A stretch of 23,905 nucleotides of DNA from positions 1 through 23,905 of the forward strand of contig QQSA01000112.1 of NCBI GenBank assembly GCA_003602535.1, in the 5' to 3' direction. The position numbers were made by a program, and so were the translations under genes. The DNA comes from Candidatus Poseidoniales archaeon. Lineage in GTDB: Archaea; Thermoplasmatota; Poseidoniia; Poseidoniales; Poseidoniaceae. Shown piece after piece: positions 22,145-23,905 of the stretch. The notes under the pieces were generated by a model that was given only the letters and a program-made list of their open reading frames with translations, ran no database searches and was not told where the DNA came from. Each line of letters begins with the position of its first letter. The first letter of the stretch is position 1.

Positions 22145-23905
22145 TCATGAAGGACTCCTACTATCGTAGCGAATCGGAGAAGAATCTCCTCTAACACCAT
22201 CTTCTTCATCGTCATCGACTTCGAACCAATCTACCATCCAATCACCATCAGTATCCCAATTCAATGGATTACTACCTTCTGCAATGTGGTCTCCATCAAG
22301 ATCTAACAGATACCATCCAAATTCATGCTCACCCAAATCGACAGCAGGTGCCCGATTAGTGTTTCCAACATAGTATAAGTCCCAGTCTGAAGTCATGTCA
22401 CCCGAACAAAGAGTTACATCGTCTGCAGTATCGATAGTTTGGTAATCGGTATCCAAATCGTCAATAATCAAAACATAGCTTTCGTCATCAATATTTTTCT
22501 TATTCATACCAAGATAATTCGTTTCATCTTCTGTAGCTTCACCAAGACCTAGAGTGAAAGCCCTGAATTGCCACCATTCAGTTATAGGTGACCCATTCCA
22601 AGTCTCTCCAGAAAGTCTTACAGAGTCTGGAGAGTCAAGATTAGGGTCAGCTATAGCATAAAATTCCATGAAATTAGTATAAGGAGTGTAAACACAAGCT
22701 GCATCACATTCCCAATCACCGTCTTGGTCAGGATCTTGATTTGCATCAGCTGGGTCTGCAGGGTCAAAAGTAGCCCAAGTCCATCCTAACTCTGGCCGTG
22801 ATAATATCACCCCATCTAAGGATAATGGACGACAGGCAGGAGTACCCGGCCCACATGGCCCTCCAGTTCCAGGGTCAATCCATTGGACTTCAATTTTTAA
22901 TCGAGAAGAAAAGTTGTCATTGCTTTCATTCCATCCCATCTCATATTCATACCAATCTGGAAGCATATCTCCATCAGTATCGTTATCCATAGGATTGATT
23001 CCATACTTGAAGACCTCTCTACCATCAGAAAGGTTCCAGTCGTGATCATGAGAAATCACTACACCTGCACTAACTTCAGTGTTGAAGGTTATTGCATCAC
23101 CATCTGAATCGTTTAAATCAGGTCTCGTGCCGTTTAGGTATTCCATATAATTCGTAAATGGTAAATCACCTATTCCATTTTGAATTACTTCACCTGATGG
23201 AGTGAAAACACGATTCTCCCAAGTACCCTGAGTAGCAGGGGTGTCGAATGAGGTCCTACCATACCAACCATCACTATCAGGGTCATAGTCTACGTCAAAT
23301 GGATTGACTGGGTTGGTAGCCCAATGATTCTGAGTTGTGGGGTCAGGCAATCCGTAAACAGCGTAACAAAATTCCCAACCATCATTGATTCCATCAGCAT
23401 CAGTATCTGAAAATGTTGGATCTGAGATACCAAATAATGTGCGATTAAATGTATTTGGATCTTCAGCATTAATCAAATCCATTCTTGCTGTAGAAATTGC
23501 ATCTCGACCTCGGAAATTATTGAATATCTCTCTACGAGCTTCCAAGTCAGTATATCCTTCTTCAACATAGGCATCAACAGCATCGTCTCCAAATCCGATA
23601 AAGGATGCTCCAGGCGTGAAACGCTCAGAGAATTTACCGTAAACTCTAGATTCATATTCTCGTTTATTGGTAAACTGTTCATCCAAAGAAATGTTTCCGT
23701 CACGATCACAATCTACTGAGTCTTGGTCACTATCCAACCACTGATCTGAATCGATTAGTGGATTCATTGACCAACGATTGTTTTCTAAATCCCAATTTGT
23801 AAACCAATATTCGAACCCGTCAATCATACCATCACCATCAGTATCTGACATTGTTGGATCTGTTATTCCCATCAAAGTTGAGATAAATGTATTCGCAACA
23901 CCTGT
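22145..23905 (-). CDS. Calcium-binding thrombospondin type 3-like repeat protein, 5' end outside window
   Basis: The frame is open to the window edge, so at least 586 residues are visible and the N-terminus, with any signal peptide, is missing. The protein carries many aspartate-rich calcium-binding loops of the DxDxDGxxD type (SDTDGDGMIDGFE, SDTDADGINDGWE, DNDTDGDMLPDWYE, NWDTDGDWMVDWFE), often preceded by NPL or DP, as in thrombospondin type 3 repeats of secreted bacterial and archaeal proteins. Two longer units are related: GITDPTMSDTDGDG and GISDPTFSDTDADG recur about 145 residues apart, each followed by an N-P-[LV] element. Tryptophan is frequent. The C-terminus (IRYDSRSPS) has no membrane span, so the protein is either fully secreted or anchored at its N-terminal side. 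The giant surface-protein gene follows 91 bases later on the same strand. Confidence 0.88.
   Translation of the reverse strand, partial: TGVANTFISTLMGITDPTMSDTDGDGMIDGFEYWFTNWDLENNRWSMNPLIDSDQWLDSDQDSVDCDRDGNISLDEQFTNKREYESRVYGKFSERFTPGASFIGFGDDAVDAYVEEGYTDLEARREIFNNFRGRDAISTARMDLINAEDPNTFNRTLFGISDPTFSDTDADGINDGWEFCYAVYGLPDPTTQNHWATNPVNPFDVDYDPDSDGWYGRTSFDTPATQGTWENRVFTPSGEVIQNGIGDLPFTNYMEYLNGTRPDLNDSDGDAITFNTEVSAGVVISHDHDWNLSDGREVFKYGINPMDNDTDGDMLPDWYEYEMGWNESNDNFSSRLKIEVQWIDPGTGGPCGPGTPACRPLSLDGVILSRPELGWTWATFDPADPADANQDPDQDGDWECDAACVYTPYTNFMEFYAIADPNLDSPDSVRLSGETWNGSPITEWWQFRAFTLGLGEATEDETNYLGMNKKNIDDESYVLIIDDLDTDYQTIDTADDVTLCSGDMTSDWDLYYVGNTNRAPAVDLGEHEFGWYLLDLDGDHIAEGSNPLNWDTDGDWMVDWFEVDDDEEDGVRGDSSPIRYDSRSPS

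Noticed and set aside
1..23905. CRISPR arrays, tRNA genes, insertion sequences or prophage genes
   Set aside because: No spaced direct repeats, no tRNA-like cloverleaf in the short gaps, and no transposase, integrase or phage-like protein was seen.

Overview
The window looks like a piece of a marine planktonic archaeal genome, most likely Marine Group II or a related Thermoplasmatota lineage (Candidatus Poseidoniales). Support comes from an archaeal-type GluRS, archaeal ribosomal protein S15, ArcS (the glutamine-dependent archaeosine synthase of Euryarchaeota), an archaeal UPF0201-like protein, Shine-Dalgarno sites of the AGGTGA type that match an archaeal 16S tail, moderate AT richness, and several very large secreted or membrane-anchored proteins. 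The lineage is an inference; no rRNA gene is present.

Layout. Bases 1-3051 hold the last codons of an upstream gene, RNase HII (rnhB), GluRS (gltX), a small opposite-strand gene and a small helical protein. Bases 3122-5131 encode an exported protein with three membrane spans and a cytoplasmic zinc ribbon. Bases 5132-8346 on the minus strand hold arcS, rps15 and a RecJ/Cdc45-like DHH protein whose metal-binding motifs look broken. Bases 8412-10445 encode an exported, single-span protein with a large cytoplasmic domain. Bases 10446-13582 on the minus strand form a likely operon: ExoA-like glycosyltransferase, membrane/zinc-ribbon protein, DnaJ. Bases 13657-15480 hold a UPF0201 protein, an unusual pyroglutamyl-peptidase/Nudix fusion on the opposite strand, and a two-span membrane protein.

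Bases 15475-23905 on the minus strand are a surface-protein cluster. In transcription order it holds a thrombospondin-type-3-like calcium-binding repeat protein (5' end outside the window), a 1792-residue exported protein with one C-terminal membrane span, a 140-residue soluble protein, and a lipoprotein metalloprotease. The last three are separated by about 10 bases each, and each has a strong Shine-Dalgarno site, so they are probably co-transcribed.

The region is very compact. No intergenic stretch exceeds about 100 bases, and several convergent gene pairs overlap or share abutting stop codons. I saw no tRNA, rRNA, CRISPR array, insertion sequence or integrase. The most interesting points are the Pcp-Nudix fusion, the degenerate Cdc45-like protein beside rps15, and the surface-protein/metalloprotease operon.
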